Below are positions 22,626 through 23,414 of a stretch of 23,414 bases of DNA, one piece after another. Origin of the DNA: Promethearchaeota archaeon (GTDB taxonomy: Archaea; Asgardarchaeota; Lokiarchaeia; Sigynarchaeales; SOKP01); NCBI GenBank assembly GCA_019057735.1, contig JAHLWV010000010.1, forward strand, positions 1-23,414, given 5' to 3'. The stretch's first letter is position 1. Each line of letters begins with the position of its first letter. The notes beneath the pieces were generated by a model, which was given only the letters and a program-made list of their open reading frames with translations, searched no databases and was not told the origin of the DNA. The position numbers and the translations under genes were made by a program.

Positions 22626-23414
22626 CTAATCTTTTTTAAGCCATTCTTTAAGCGCTGCTTTAACAGAGCGACGCATTTCTACTGAGTAATCTGCGCCTAA
22701 CTTACCAAGATAGAGTTGTTGGCCCATATTTTCTGCTTCTTTTACTACAATTTTTCTCTTTTCATCTTTTAGCATCTCGTTAAAATCCTTTTCGCTTAAC
22801 CTTGAGTATTTGTCTGTGAACTGTATAAATTTTTGAGGAAAGCGCGTCGTGAGGGGAATTTTGTCTTTATCTCCTTTAGGATACCCATAACATATTAATG
22901 TAATAGGAAATACCCATTTAGGAAGGTTAAACATCTCGCGATGAATTTCATAGTTTTCCATAATATCTCCAATATAACAGGAACCAATGCCTAACGCTTC
23001 AGCGGCGATTACAGAATTTTGGGCTGCAATTAATGCATCACAACAAGCAAGAAGTAAGTCAGATTCTTGAGGTGTTTGGAACTCTTTGCCTATTGCATTA
23101 CATTTATCCTTGACTTTACTTACTTCAAAGTAATCCCACCATCGCTGCATGTCAGCTAAAAACAGTAATACTAATGGCGCTTTCGCGATATGTGGTTGGT
23201 TATCGCAAGTTTTTACTAATTTTTCCTTTAAGTTCTTATCGGCTACTTTAATAATTGAATACATCATTAAATTTCCTGCTGTAGGGGCTCTCATAGCACC
23301 TTGGACGATGGTATCAATTTCATCCTGAGAGAGAGGTTTGGGGTGGTATGCACGAATCGTTCTTCTATTTTTTATTAAGTTTAGAGTTTCATTTTTTTGA
23401 ATTTTCTCATTCAT
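22626..23414 (-). CDS. nitroreductase-family FMN oxidoreductase
   Basis: A 262-residue protein of the nitroreductase family. NRRTIRAYHPKPLS (17-30) is the typical FMN phosphate-binding start, APTAGNLMMY (43-52) is the second FMN contact, and AAQNSVIAAEALGIGSCYIG (130-149) is the conserved dimer/FMN helix. ICYGYPKGDK (about 173-182) is the C-terminal signature. The rest (about 200-262) is a charged helical tail longer than in small nitroreductases. Such dimeric flavoenzymes reduce nitro groups, quinones, enones or flavins with NAD(P)H; the physiological substrate here is not known. The ATG ends exactly at the window edge. As NRRTIRAY lies near residue 17, the gene appears complete. It converges on the carboxylesterase; its promoter is outside the window. 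Confidence 0.88.
   Translation of the reverse strand: MNEKIQKNETLNLIKNRRTIRAYHPKPLSQDEIDTIVQGAMRAPTAGNLMMYSIIKVADKNLKEKLVKTCDNQPHIAKAPLVLLFLADMQRWWDYFEVSKVKDKCNAIGKEFQTPQESDLLLACCDALIAAQNSVIAAEALGIGSCYIGDIMENYEIHREMFNLPKWVFPITLICYGYPKGDKDKIPLTTRFPQKFIQFTDKYSRLSEKDFNEMLKDEKRKIVVKEAENMGQQLYLGKLGADYSVEMRRSVKAALKEWLKKD

Noticed and set aside
1..23414. tRNA or rRNA genes, CRISPR arrays, insertion sequences
   Set aside because: No cloverleaf, regularly spaced repeats, transposase or terminal inverted repeats were recognised on either strand by reading; a covariance-model search was not possible.

Overview
The window is AT-rich (about one-third GC by eye), densely packed, and mostly arranged as short operons on both strands. 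It suggests an archaeon, most likely an Asgard (Lokiarchaeia-like) genome. This rests on gene content (MeaB-type GTPase, GPH and FLVCR-like carriers, type-B carboxylesterase, large acyl-CoA dehydrogenase, archaeal threonine synthase-like enzyme), TATA-like AT boxes, T-tract gene ends, TTG/GTG starts, and Shine-Dalgarno sites of the GGTGA type. The lineage is an inference: no rRNA or eukaryotic-signature gene is present.

Layout. 2-1204 (+): LarA-like racemase, cut by the window edge. 1311-2680 (-): DUF6326-like membrane protein followed by a zinc-free quinone-oxidoreductase-like MDR enzyme. 2871-5308 (-): threonine synthase-like PLP enzyme followed by a YeiH/SuyZ-family exporter. 5389-6591 (-): Cys-rich 2x[4Fe-4S] protein. 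6721-9381 (+): epoxide-hydrolase-like protein and acyl-CoA dehydrogenase. 9467-10579 (-): class V aminotransferase. 10818-13471 (+): FAD-dependent oxidoreductase and FLVCR-like MFS carrier. 13714-17814 (+): transaldolase, fucose-isomerase-fold sugar isomerase and GH31 enzyme. 17943-18143 (+): small tail-anchored protein. 18342-19313 (+): MeaB-like GTPase. 19542-20942 (+): GPH sugar:cation symporter. 21093-22592 (+): carboxylesterase. 22626-23414 (-): nitroreductase.

The most notable unit is 13714-17814. The GH31 protein is not a generic alpha-glucosidase. Its residues fall in register, with a constant offset of 21, on the sulfoquinovosidase YihQ: the sulfonate-binding Gln, Arg and Trp and both catalytic Asp residues are present, while the sulfonate-pocket Tyr is Phe. 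With a transaldolase whose phosphate-binding Arg is replaced by Trp, and an aldose-ketose isomerase, this makes a plausible three-step sulfoglycolytic transaldolase (sulfo-TAL) module. It would release sulfoquinovose (SQ) from SQ-glycerol, isomerise SQ to 6-deoxy-6-sulfofructose, and transfer the dihydroxyacetone unit to glyceraldehyde-3-phosphate, giving fructose-6-phosphate and 3-sulfolactaldehyde. The downstream GPH symporter (the family of E. coli YihO/YihP) could be the importer, and the carboxylesterase could in principle de-acylate sulfolipid. The YeiH/SuyZ-type exporter 9 kb away is another possible sulfur-sulfonate link. No sulfolactaldehyde dehydrogenase or reductase is visible here. 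No tRNA, rRNA, CRISPR array, insertion sequence or origin was recognised, and no gene-free stretch exceeds 300 bases.
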